Assembly (NCBI GenBank): GCA_963579025.1
Contig: CAUZFZ010000080.1
Coordinates: forward strand, 1 to 44,714
Source: CAUZFZ01 sp963579025
Lineage (GTDB): Bacteria > Planctomycetota > Planctomycetia > Planctomycetales > Planctomycetaceae
Direction of reading: 5' to 3'
Length of the DNA: 44,714 nt
In this document: in pieces, positions 34,391-43,900 of the stretch
Layout of the letters: every line of letters starts with the position of its first letter
Position numbering within the stretch: the stretch's first letter is position 1
Translations under genes and position numbers: made by a program
The notes under the pieces: generated by a model
Told to the model about the DNA's origin: nothing
The model's database searches: none
Seen by the model: only the letters and a program-made list of their open reading frames with translations

Positions 34391-34484
34391 TAATCCGTCA
34401 ATCGAAGATTGTCGGAGCACTCGTAGTAGTCTGAAGACACAAGCTGATACTCAAACCACAATTGCCAAGGCAGGGAGAGCCGTC

Positions 34485-35588
34485 GTGCAACAGCCCATCA
34501 CCTTTATTGGAATGGATTTAGGAACCTTCAAGACCTCGGTCGCGTCGGCAAACGGACGCCGCGAAGTGATCCCGAGTGCGGTCGGCTGGCCGAAGGATCA
34601 CGTGGCCCGTGGAATGCTCGGACGGGACGTCATCTTTGGTGAGGAAGTCTGGAAACAGCGACTCGCTCTGAATGTCTGCCGTCCGTTCCAGAAGGGAGCG
34701 TTGAAATACATCGACCAGAGCGACGCGGGCATCTCAGAGGAAGAACTGGAGAAATGCCGCGAAGCTGCCCAGCTGCTCGTCAAGCACGCGGTTGACCGGA
34801 CGTCTCCGGAAGAAGGCGCAATTTACGGCGTCATTGGAGCACCGTCGCGAGCCACGATCATGAACAAGCAGGTCATCATGGAAGCGGCGAAGGAGACGTT
34901 CGACGCAGTCATGGTCGTGGCCGAGCCATTCACGATCGCCTACGGCATGAATCGTCTGACCAACACGGTTGTGATCGACATCGGAGCGGGCACGATCGAC
35001 ATCTGCCCGATGTATGGCACGTATCCAAAAGACGAAGACCAGATCACACTGCCTCTTGGTGGAGACGCGATCGACGAAGAGTTTCATCGTCAGGTCGAGG
35101 ACGCATACCCGAACGTGCAGCTTTCCTTGAACATGGCTCGTGAGATCAAAGAGAAATTCGGGTTCGTTCATGACATGGAAGAGCAGGCCCTGGTGACGCT
35201 GCCGGTCGCCGGAAAACCAACACAGATCGACGTGGCCGACCAGCTTAAGGCCGCATGCAATTCCATCGTGCCCTCGATCGTCGAGGCCATGTGTGAGCTG
35301 ATCTCGAAGTTTGATCCTGAGTTTCAGCAGGCACTGCTGAGCAACGTGCTGCTGGGCGGTGGCGGAAGTCAGCTCAAGGGACTGGATCGTCTCATCGAGG
35401 ACGCCCTGCAATCGTATGGCAACGTGAATGTCACCAAGGTCTACGATTCGGTGTTTGCCGGAGCCACTGGTGCCTTGAAGATGGCGATGGGCATGCCGGT
35501 CGATTACTGGCAGCAGCTTGCCGGTGACAAGCCGCAAGCAGACGCCAGCTCGGACGAGCATGACGAGGAATACCGAGCCGCCGCATAA
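34485..35588 (+). CDS. MamK-like bacterial actin (filament-forming ATPase)
   Basis: 367 residues, GTG start at 34485 behind a CAGGGAGAG site. All actin-fold nucleotide motifs are present: phosphate-1 FIGMDLGTFKTS (Asp11, Thr14), phosphate-2 DIGAGT (165-170) and adenosine motif LLGGGGS (289-295). Compared from memory, the text follows magnetosome protein MamK closely and more closely than MreB: GWPKDHVARGMLGRDVIFG, the VIGAPSRATIMNKQ loop, VVAEPFTIAYG, NTVVIDIGAGTIDIC, GTYPKDEDQITLPLGGD and a C-terminal YWQQL where MamK has YWxQL. MreB's membrane-binding N-terminal helix is missing. Expected activity: ATP-dependent assembly into cytoplasmic filaments that position something. The Asp/Glu-rich C-terminal tail (~345-365) is extra. 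A membrane protein with a cytosolic tail is encoded just upstream. No magnetosome gene is visible in the window. Confidence 0.9.
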   Translation: MQQPITFIGMDLGTFKTSVASANGRREVIPSAVGWPKDHVARGMLGRDVIFGEEVWKQRLALNVCRPFQKGALKYIDQSDAGISEEELEKCREAAQLLVKHAVDRTSPEEGAIYGVIGAPSRATIMNKQVIMEAAKETFDAVMVVAEPFTIAYGMNRLTNTVVIDIGAGTIDICPMYGTYPKDEDQITLPLGGDAIDEEFHRQVEDAYPNVQLSLNMAREIKEKFGFVHDMEEQALVTLPVAGKPTQIDVADQLKAACNSIVPSIVEAMCELISKFDPEFQQALLSNVLLGGGGSQLKGLDRLIEDALQSYGNVNVTKVYDSVFAGATGALKMAMGMPVDYWQQLAGDKPQADASSDEHDEEYRAAA

Positions 35589-35602
35589 CTATGAAAACAG
35601 GT

Positions 35603-35648
35603 GCTACCCCGCCCAATCACGGACAGCTGCTCCGTTGGGCGGGGTAGC
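35603..35648 (+). terminator. Strong terminator hairpin after the actin-like gene
   Basis: Arms 35603-35616 and 35635-35648 are perfect 14-bp complements (GCTACCCCGCCCAA / TTGGGCGGGGTAGC), with a further CGGA/TCCG pair inside. It starts 15 bp after the stop codon. Only a weak T-rich tail (TTCTTGCT) follows. It should end the transcript of the actin-like gene and isolates it from the cyclophilin gene. Confidence 0.75.
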
Positions 35649-35870
35649 TTCTTGCTCCACCTCTGATGCACACGGATCATCGACTCAGCTTCCCTTCCAG
35701 TCACGGCCGTTCGGCCCGACTCCACTTCACTTCCACTGCTGTTTGTAGTGACCGCATTCATGCGGTTCGCCAGCGGTACGACACACGAGACCGCCAGCGG
35801 ATCGTCCACCTGATCGCAATCATGCCGATCAGGCCCGGCTACTGCGAACGATCCCTCCTGCGGCAGAATC

Positions 35871-38800
35871 ATGAAACAACTCGAATGGCTGGCCGCCCTC
35901 AGGCGGAGTGCTGCGACGCGCCCGTTTCGTTCGAAGAACCGTCGACGCGCACATACTGCGCTGCCGGGTCCACCACCCGAACTGCTCGAAGTCCGCACAC
36001 TGCTGACAAGTAATCCGGTATTACAACCGCTCGCGGACGTAACACTGTTGTCCGGATCGCCAGTGCAGATTCCGCTGGACGCGTCCGACGCTGACAACCA
36101 CGCGCTCACCTTCACGGCGACCAGTTCGGACGCGAACGTCGAAACGTTCATTCCGACTGGAAATCGCAGCCTGCGAATGACCGTGCAGGGACAGGGCGAG
36201 ATGGTCTTTGAGTTGTTCGAGAATCGGGCGCCGCGGGCCACAAGTCAGATCATCGCGCTGGCTGAGAGTGGTTTCTACAACGGATCGATCTTCCATCGAG
36301 TGATTGACAACTTCGTACTGCAGGGCGGTGATCCGAATGGCAATCCACCAGGCACCGGCGGATCGTCGCTGGGTGATTTTGATGATCAGTTCCACGTGGA
36401 CCTGCAACACAACAGCGATGGCCTTCTGTCTATGGCCAAGTCGGCTGACGACACGAATGATTCTCAGTTCTTCATCACCGAAGGACCTCAACGCCATCTC
36501 GATTCAAACCACACCGTCTTTGGCCGACTGGTCGAAGGCGACGCTGTGCGTGAGGCCATCAGCGAAGTCGACACAGACGCAAACAGTCGACCGCTTGACG
36601 ACGTGATCCTGACAAGCGTCGAAGTGTTTACAGACATCGAAAACGGCGTGCTGATGCTGAAGGCGCCGGAAGGATTTACCGGCAGCGCAACGATTACCGT
36701 CACGGCCACGGACCCGGACGGCAACACAAACCAGCAGACGTTCAATGTGACGGTGCAGGCGGACACGTCGGACAATCCGCCATGGCTGGCCGACCTGCCG
36801 GCCATTCGCACGCTGGTTGATACACCAACCAGTTTTCAGCTCGAATCGGTCGATGTGGAAGGCAGTCCGTCGATCTTTCTGGATGAAGAATTCCTCGACC
36901 TGCTCACACTGTTTGTGCCGCAGCGATCGCCAGTGGGGATCGATTACTCCGCCGATGCGGACACCGGAGCCGTCAGTGTGACGCCGCAAGGGGGATTGAC
37001 CGGCACGCATGGGATCACGGTTGCAACCGGTGTGTTTGTCAGTGCAATTGACTATCAGGTAGCACCGATCGAGATCGTGGCTGCCGCGACGACATGGGCC
37101 GTGTCCACGGCCGATCATCCCAGCGGGAATCAGGCGGACGACGGCAGTGCGGACACCCTGCGAGTCGTTCGCAATGGGACGAGATTCGAGGTGTACATCA
37201 ACGACCAGATCACAGCTCAGGCAGAAGAGTCGTCCGTTACGACACTGACTCTGAATGGGTCGAGTGATGACGATCTGCTGATCATCGACTGGTCGGGCGG
37301 CAACCCACTGCCCGCTGGTGGATTCACCTTTGACGGCGGTGCAGATGCGAACTCAAGTGTTCAACTGGTGGGATCCGCAGGCGTCACAGCTCACGACCTG
37401 GTCAATGACACGCTGACTGTCGAGGGAGTCAGCATGCCGTGGGCAGGCTTCGCTTCGCGCTCTGAAAACATTGCTGCCGCCAGTCGCGAATTCACTTTCG
37501 GTCTCGAAGCCGATGTCATCGTGGTGGGCGACGACGGAACAGCATCCAATGGCACGTCGAGAATCACGAACACAACAACGGGATTCTCGTTCGATTTCGT
37601 TGATGTGTCAGGTTCCCTGACCATCAACGCGGGCGATGGAAACGACTCGGTCGCGATTGCCAATCTTGAGACAGGTCCGGTTTCCGCGATCGTGAACGCC
37701 GGAGCGGGCAATGACACGGTCGGCACGACTGGCGCTGACGATCAGATCAATGGTGGTGCCGGGAACGATGAACTGGACGGTGGTGCCGGGGCGGATGTGA
37801 TTTCGGGCGGCGACGACAACGACATCATCCATGGTGCCGATGGCGACGATGTCATCGACGGTGGAGCGGGTGACGACGTCGTGGAGGGTCAGGGTGGTGC
37901 TGATGTCCTGACGGGTGGCCTGGGCGACGACAACATCGACGGCGGCGATGGAGTCGATCGACTGGTCGATGCATCGCAGGCGGCCGATGCCGCGCTGACA
38001 ACCACCTCATGGACTGGCCTGGGTTCGGACACGCTCGCATCAATCGAACAGGCCGTTCTGCAGGGTGACGCGTCCGCAAACCGTATCGATGCGTCGGCGT
38101 TCGGGAACGCGGTCACTCTCCGAGGCGGTGACGGCAACGACTCGCTGATCGGTGGCACGGCGGCGGATGTGATCGAAGGCGAAGACGGCGCCGACTTATT
38201 GACCGGCAATAATGGCAACGACCTGATCGATGGTGGGGCCGGTAACGACAATGCCTCAGGCGGCGGCGGCCGCGATACTGTCGTCGGTGGAGACGGCAAT
38301 GACGTTCTGCGTGGCGGAGCAGGCAAGGACAGTCTTAATGGTGGAGCGGGCGACGACAACGTCATGGGACAAGGATCGGGCGGCGATACTCTGACAGGCG
38401 CTGAGGGCAGCGACACCCTCGACGGTGGTCGCGGCAATGATATCATCATCGAAAACGGTGGGCAGGGTGCGATTACAATAACAAATACGTCAATGACGGG
38501 TTTCGGTGGCGATACTCTTCTGAACATGGAGCGTGCCCGAATCAGCGGCGATAGTGGAAACAACACGATCGACGCATCTGGCCTGTTCGTGGCGGGTCTC
38601 ACCAGTGTAACGCTCATCGGCGGCGGCGGGAACGACCTGCTCATCGGCACACAGGGCAGTGACGTCCTGATCGGTAACGGCGGGAATGACACAGCATTCG
38701 GCGGCAGTGGCGGCGACCGATTGTTCGGAGGTTCGGGCAAGGACCGACTGTTCGGCGAAGCGGGCAACGACAAAGTCTTCGGCCAGGGCGGGACCGGCGA

Positions 38801-39461
38801 TCGTATCTCCGGTGGAGCAGGCGACGACACACTCAACGGCGGCTCAGGTAAGGATCGCATTGATGAGACAGCCGACGCGGACATCACACTAACGAACACA
38901 GCCCTGACAGGACTGGGTAATGATGTCCTGGCTGCAATCGAACGGGCATTCATTATCGGTGGTGCCGGCGACAATACCATTGACGTCAGCGGCTTCAATT
39001 CGGATCGACAGATCACAGTTCAGGGCGGAGCCGGTAACGACGTCCTGATCGGTTCCGCCGGTGCGGACAATCTGACTGGCGGAGACGGCGATGACACTCT
39101 GAGTGGAAACGATGGCGATGACATCCTCCGAGGCAGCGACGGCAACGACAGCCTGGATGGCGGCAACGGGAACGACGGTCTGTCGGGCGGCGCGGATGGA
39201 GATGACATCACGGCTGGAAGTGGCAACGACACAGCCTACGGCGGGTCCGGGGTCGACATCCTCCGTGGTGGAATCGGCGACGACACCCTCTTTGGAGGTC
39301 TGGGGGCCGACATCGTGGACGGCGAAGACGGGACCGATCAGCTCGCCGGCGGCAGCGGCGACGACTCGGCCGATGTTGACGACGTCGTGACTGGAGACCC
39401 GAGTGAAATCGACGAAGCCTTCCAGCTCGAATCGCTACCCGGCTGGGTCGAGGGAGCGTGA
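35871..39461 (+). CDS. Secreted cyclophilin-RTX fusion protein
   Basis: 1196 residues. A basic N-terminus leads to an LEPR-XLL-like motif, LEVRTLL (39-45), as in the giant protein at 820. Then a cyclophilin-type peptidyl-prolyl isomerase (~105-265): FHRV with catalytic Arg143, FVLQGGDPNG, SQFFITEG, and HTVFGRLVEG; the binding-pocket Trp of eukaryotic cyclophilins is His here, as is common in bacteria. A cadherin/Ig-like module (~265-300, TVTATDPDGNTNQQTF) and an unassigned beta-rich region follow. From ~610 to the end is a long RTX array of GGxGxD nonapeptides, interrupted by three copies of a ~60-residue unit. RTX folds bind Ca2+ outside the cell and suit secretion through a leaderless or LEPR-XLL route. 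It may fold or hold surface proteins; the target is unknown. Start has only a weak ribosome site. Confidence 0.92.
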   Translation: MKQLEWLAALRRSAATRPFRSKNRRRAHTALPGPPPELLEVRTLLTSNPVLQPLADVTLLSGSPVQIPLDASDADNHALTFTATSSDANVETFIPTGNRSLRMTVQGQGEMVFELFENRAPRATSQIIALAESGFYNGSIFHRVIDNFVLQGGDPNGNPPGTGGSSLGDFDDQFHVDLQHNSDGLLSMAKSADDTNDSQFFITEGPQRHLDSNHTVFGRLVEGDAVREAISEVDTDANSRPLDDVILTSVEVFTDIENGVLMLKAPEGFTGSATITVTATDPDGNTNQQTFNVTVQADTSDNPPWLADLPAIRTLVDTPTSFQLESVDVEGSPSIFLDEEFLDLLTLFVPQRSPVGIDYSADADTGAVSVTPQGGLTGTHGITVATGVFVSAIDYQVAPIEIVAAATTWAVSTADHPSGNQADDGSADTLRVVRNGTRFEVYINDQITAQAEESSVTTLTLNGSSDDDLLIIDWSGGNPLPAGGFTFDGGADANSSVQLVGSAGVTAHDLVNDTLTVEGVSMPWAGFASRSENIAAASREFTFGLEADVIVVGDDGTASNGTSRITNTTTGFSFDFVDVSGSLTINAGDGNDSVAIANLETGPVSAIVNAGAGNDTVGTTGADDQINGGAGNDELDGGAGADVISGGDDNDIIHGADGDDVIDGGAGDDVVEGQGGADVLTGGLGDDNIDGGDGVDRLVDASQAADAALTTTSWTGLGSDTLASIEQAVLQGDASANRIDASAFGNAVTLRGGDGNDSLIGGTAADVIEGEDGADLLTGNNGNDLIDGGAGNDNASGGGGRDTVVGGDGNDVLRGGAGKDSLNGGAGDDNVMGQGSGGDTLTGAEGSDTLDGGRGNDIIIENGGQGAITITNTSMTGFGGDTLLNMERARISGDSGNNTIDASGLFVAGLTSVTLIGGGGNDLLIGTQGSDVLIGNGGNDTAFGGSGGDRLFGGSGKDRLFGEAGNDKVFGQGGTGDRISGGAGDDTLNGGSGKDRIDETADADITLTNTALTGLGNDVLAAIERAFIIGGAGDNTIDVSGFNSDRQITVQGGAGNDVLIGSAGADNLTGGDGDDTLSGNDGDDILRGSDGNDSLDGGNGNDGLSGGADGDDITAGSGNDTAYGGSGVDILRGGIGDDTLFGGLGADIVDGEDGTDQLAGGSGDDSADVDDVVTGDPSEIDEAFQLESLPGWVEGA
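37690..39390 (+). repeat. RTX array with a three-fold super-repeat
   Basis: Many GGxGxDxx nonapeptides are encoded, e.g. GGAGNDELDGGAGADVI and GGDGDDTLSGNDGDDIL. Between blocks, a unit with the text LTGLGxDxLxxIExA, then G-N-x-IDxSxF, occurs three times (about 37965-38150, 38445-38650, 38865-39060). The array thus has two nested periods: 27 bp for nonapeptides and roughly 420-480 bp for unit plus block. Confidence 0.88.
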
Positions 39462-39788
39462 TTCATCGTAATTGCAACCCACGCCGTCGTGACCTGCGGC
39501 ACCGCGTCTCTGCTTCGCATCGATGTCAACGGCGCCGCATCGCGTCGCAGGCTGAGGTGCGACGACGGCCTTCAGCGTCGCCAGAAGTCTCGGTCACCGC
39601 GATCTCATCCCCCCCCCCCATCCCTGTTCTCGCAGGTACTCTGGGCTACGCGGCTGGAAAGGAGAACGATGACGGCATCAACGTTGGCCCTTGCAGACCT
39701 CTTAAGCTGTGCCTACCGTATTCCTGTCATGATTTGTTCATTTGATTGACGGTCGTTCGCCCCTCTTTTTCGGTTCAGGATCAACCCA
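39462..39788. other. 327-bp spacer before the DUF1559 gene
   Basis: Contains a run of 11 C at 39609-39619, a short frame with a strong ribosome site (39669-39749), and the AGGA ribosome site of the DUF1559 gene at 39776-39779. I see no clear terminator for the cyclophilin gene and no firm promoter. Confidence 0.6.
39669..39749 (+). CDS. Possible 26-residue short ORF / leader peptide
   Basis: ATG at 39669 is preceded by AAAGGAGA, one of the best ribosome sites in the window, 4 nt away. It encodes 26 residues (MTASTLALADLLSCAYRIPV...) ending 39 bp before the DUF1559 start. It could be a leader peptide, a small membrane-associated peptide or a chance frame. No homologue is recognised. Confidence 0.3.
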   Translation: MTASTLALADLLSCAYRIPVMICSFD

Positions 39789-40805
<1,017 letters not shown>

Positions 40806-40879
40806 GATTGTGCCGCGACCGACCTGAGCGAGACTCAGATGACAGGTCCGACGTTTCGTTCAGACGAGAGCGGCCTCTA

Positions 40880-43879
40880 ATGGATCGTGAAGGCGCAAGC
40901 GAACCCCGCCTCTCTCAGAGACCGGTTGTCCTCTTAACACTACTCGGAGTGTGCGTTGCGACGATCGTCGCCATCGTTCTCTTTAGTGGCGAACAAGCTG
41001 TAGAACCGAATTCCGATGGCGACCGGGAACAACTGGAGGAAAAGGCCTGGAACGCCTTGGTCAACGGCAAAGACGAAGAGGCGGAACATTGGGCCAATCA
41101 GGTTCTCAAGCACTTCCCGGAATCGAATCGAGCTTTGTTATGTGCGGGACAGGCAACGTATCGACTTCAGGAGTATGACCGTTGCCTGGCCTACTATCGA
41201 CGAGTCGTGAATAACGGGTCGGATGCTTCAAGAACGGCTCGATGCCTGATGGCCGATGTCCTGTTCTTCATTAAGCACCGCGTGTCCGAAGCCGAAGCGA
41301 CCCTGAAGTCCGTCCTGCGAGAAGACGAGGACCACGGGTTCGCCAATCAATCGCTCGGTGTGCTCTATCTGTGGATTGGACGGAGGCGACTGGCTTACCA
41401 GCACTTGCTGCGGGCGATCGCCAACGACTGTGCCACAAAAACCAATCTGCTCCACACAGGGTGGTCGGCTGGACTGTTCGGCCAGCGTAGTTTTGTCGCC
41501 GCTTGCCGGAAGGTAGAGCCTGAGAACACTTCGATTCTGCTTGGCATTGCTCGCCGCGAATCCCGTGCTAACCGTCCTGAGATCGCTCTTCAACTGATCC
41601 GTGAAGCGTTGCAGCTCGACTCGGCTGATCTGGAGATTCAGGCGGTGTGTGGCCGCCTGCTACTGAAGCTGAATCGTCTTCCAGAATTCGCAGAATGGCA
41701 TGCATCGCTGCCCGTCAACGCTGACTCGTCGGAAGATATCTGGTTTGTGCGAGGCTTGTGGCTACGCCACCAGAACCAAACCGAAGCTGCAGCCCGTTGT
41801 TTCTGGGAATGCGTACGTCGTAACCCGAATCACGATGAGGGCAACTACCAGTTCGGGAGATCGTTGTCGGCCCTGGGACGGACTGCGGAATCCACACCGT
41901 TCCTGCAGCGTTCCCGTGATCTGGCCGAACTGAATTTGACTTGCTCCAATATTGACAGCGGGCCTGACAGCATGGCAATGGTCTTGAAGGCCGCAAGACT
42001 GACCGAATCTCTCGGTCGCTTATGGGAAGCGTTCGGATGGTACCAGCTTGCGGTCGAGAAAAACGCAAACCACAGATCTGCGGCACGGAAGCGTGATGCG
42101 CTCGCGTTGCAGGTTAGCAAGGTCGGATACAATCACCTCGAATCTCCGGCAGCTCTAACTCAGTCGATCGACCTGTCGCATGTCGCCTTGCCCAGTTGGG
42201 CGCAGTCGGTAGAGGCAGTTCAGCCTGTGGCCAGCGTTGCATCGAGCCAGGACGTGATCTGTTTTAAGAACGACGCGCAGAGTGCGGGCGTGCGTTTTAT
42301 TTATGAAAATGCAGACGACCCCGGTGAGACGGGAATGCGAATGATCGAAACGATGGGGGGCGGAGTTGCCGTACTCGATTACGACCGCGATGGTTGGCCC
42401 GATCTGTATTTCTCGCAGGGAGGTGAGTTTCCACCGAAGCAGGGACAGAGACAAGTTCCTGACGAATTGTTCCGCAACTTGGGCGACGGGACCTTTCTCA
42501 ATCTCACAAGGGAATCGGGACTGGGTGATGCAAACTTCACCCATGGTGTCACAGTCGGAGACTACGACAGCGACGGTTGGCCGGATCTGTACATAGCCAA
42601 TGTCGGCCGAAACCGACTGTACCACAACAACGGCGATGGCACGTTTGCCGACGTGACTGATGAGGCCTCAATACTTACAGAGAAATGGACGGTCAGTTGT
42701 CTTCTGGCAGATCTTAATGGTGACACACATCCAGACATTTACGACGTCAATTACCTGCGTGGAAACGACCCACTGACGCAACTCTGCACCAATGCCCAGG
42801 GAATCAAACGCGCTTGTGCGCCATCAATCTACGACGCCGAATTCGACCAACTGCTGCTTAATGATGGCCAGGGAGGCTATCGCAACATCTCTGACTCATC
42901 AGGAATCAACATTCAAAACGGCAAAGGGCTCGGCATTGTGGCCGCCGATTTCGATGGTAGTGGTGCGTTAGACGTGTTTATCGCCAACGATACTGTCGCC
43001 AATTTCTTTTTTACGCGCCAAAGCACAGCACACAGTGAGAGCCCGTTTTTCAACGAGCAGGGGCTGGTTTCCGGATTGGCGTATGATCAAGGTGGGAATG
43101 GACAGGCCAGCATGGGGGTCGCGGCAGATGACGTTGACGGAGACGGTCGACTCGACTTGTTCGTGACCAACTTTTTCAAGGAATTCAACGCACTGTACCT
43201 GCAAGGCAACACGTATGGATTTGAGGACGCGACATCGAATTCCGGACTTGGAGATCCGGGATTTCAAAAGCTCGGATTCGGAACACAGTTTCTGGATGCT
43301 GACCTGGACGGGTGGCCGGATCTGGTCGTCGCAAACGGCCACATCGATGATTTTACGCATCAACGAACGCCGTTTCGGATGTCACCACAGGCATTCCGAA
43401 ATACCGGTTCCGGGCACTTTCAGGAAATGCGCCCGGAGTCCCTGGGGCCATACTTCGAGCGGAAACTCGTCGGTCGCAGTCTTGCGAAACTCGATTGGAA
43501 TCGCGACGGGAAAGAGGACTTCGTGGTTTCTCACCTGTTTGACTCAGTCGCCCTCCTGACGAACACAACGCAGACGGACAATCACTGGCTCGCGTTGCAA
43601 CTTAGCGGCACACGTTCAAACAGAGACGCCATTGGCACAACGGTGACAGTGGAGACGGCCGGGCGGAAGATCGTCAATCAGTTGACGTCCGGCAGCGGAT
43701 ATGCGGCCAGTAACCAACGTCGCATGCTGGTTGGCCTGGGCAGGCATGAGCGAATCACGGAATTGCGGGTTCACTGGCTGTCGGGAAACGATCAGGTGTT
43801 TCACAACATTGCAGCCGACCGCGAATACCTGCTGGTTGAGGGAATGGACTCACTTCTTCCTTTGGCAGTCGCAGATTGA
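40880..43879 (+). CDS. Membrane-anchored TPR / FG-GAP / ASPIC-UnbV protein
   Basis: 999 residues from ATG at 40880. A longer frame begins inside the DUF1559 gene, but its first 50 residues are Arg-rich non-domain text. A single membrane segment (~15-36, VVLLTLLGVCVATIVAIVLF) anchors it with the rest outside. Residues ~45-460 form TPR-like helical pairs. Residues ~475-880 contain seven Asp-rich Ca-loop repeats, e.g. DYDRDGWPDLYF, DYDSDGWPDLYIAN, DFDGSGALDVFIAN, DVDGDGRLDLFVTN, DADLDGWPDLVVANG, a predicted seven-bladed propeller. An ASPIC/UnbV domain closes it (~905-990, SGSGYAASNQRRMLVGLG). Such proteins are common in planctomycetes and acidobacteria; function is unknown but the propeller and TPRs indicate protein or glycan binding at the surface. 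It follows a DUF1559 gene and converges with a lipoprotein gene 21 bp away. Confidence 0.93.
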   Translation: MDREGASEPRLSQRPVVLLTLLGVCVATIVAIVLFSGEQAVEPNSDGDREQLEEKAWNALVNGKDEEAEHWANQVLKHFPESNRALLCAGQATYRLQEYDRCLAYYRRVVNNGSDASRTARCLMADVLFFIKHRVSEAEATLKSVLREDEDHGFANQSLGVLYLWIGRRRLAYQHLLRAIANDCATKTNLLHTGWSAGLFGQRSFVAACRKVEPENTSILLGIARRESRANRPEIALQLIREALQLDSADLEIQAVCGRLLLKLNRLPEFAEWHASLPVNADSSEDIWFVRGLWLRHQNQTEAAARCFWECVRRNPNHDEGNYQFGRSLSALGRTAESTPFLQRSRDLAELNLTCSNIDSGPDSMAMVLKAARLTESLGRLWEAFGWYQLAVEKNANHRSAARKRDALALQVSKVGYNHLESPAALTQSIDLSHVALPSWAQSVEAVQPVASVASSQDVICFKNDAQSAGVRFIYENADDPGETGMRMIETMGGGVAVLDYDRDGWPDLYFSQGGEFPPKQGQRQVPDELFRNLGDGTFLNLTRESGLGDANFTHGVTVGDYDSDGWPDLYIANVGRNRLYHNNGDGTFADVTDEASILTEKWTVSCLLADLNGDTHPDIYDVNYLRGNDPLTQLCTNAQGIKRACAPSIYDAEFDQLLLNDGQGGYRNISDSSGINIQNGKGLGIVAADFDGSGALDVFIANDTVANFFFTRQSTAHSESPFFNEQGLVSGLAYDQGGNGQASMGVAADDVDGDGRLDLFVTNFFKEFNALYLQGNTYGFEDATSNSGLGDPGFQKLGFGTQFLDADLDGWPDLVVANGHIDDFTHQRTPFRMSPQAFRNTGSGHFQEMRPESLGPYFERKLVGRSLAKLDWNRDGKEDFVVSHLFDSVALLTNTTQTDNHWLALQLSGTRSNRDAIGTTVTVETAGRKIVNQLTSGSGYAASNQRRMLVGLGRHERITELRVHWLSGNDQVFHNIAADREYLLVEGMDSLLPLAVAD

Positions 43880-43900
43880 TCCCTGTGTTTCTCCGACGGG

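Noticed and set aside
34485..35588. Annotation as MreB cell-shape protein
   Set aside because: Lacks the MreB N-terminal helix and MreB gene context (mreC/mreD); text agrees better with MamK. A search would be needed to close the question.
37889..39016. 375-codon minus-strand frame opposite the RTX array
   Set aside because: Pro/Ser-rich translation produced by reading GGxGxD repeats backwards; no ribosome site or domain.
32706..39461. Magnetosome gene island around the MamK-like actin
   Set aside because: No other mam, mms or mad gene is recognisable in the window; neighbours are a novel membrane protein and a cyclophilin-RTX protein.
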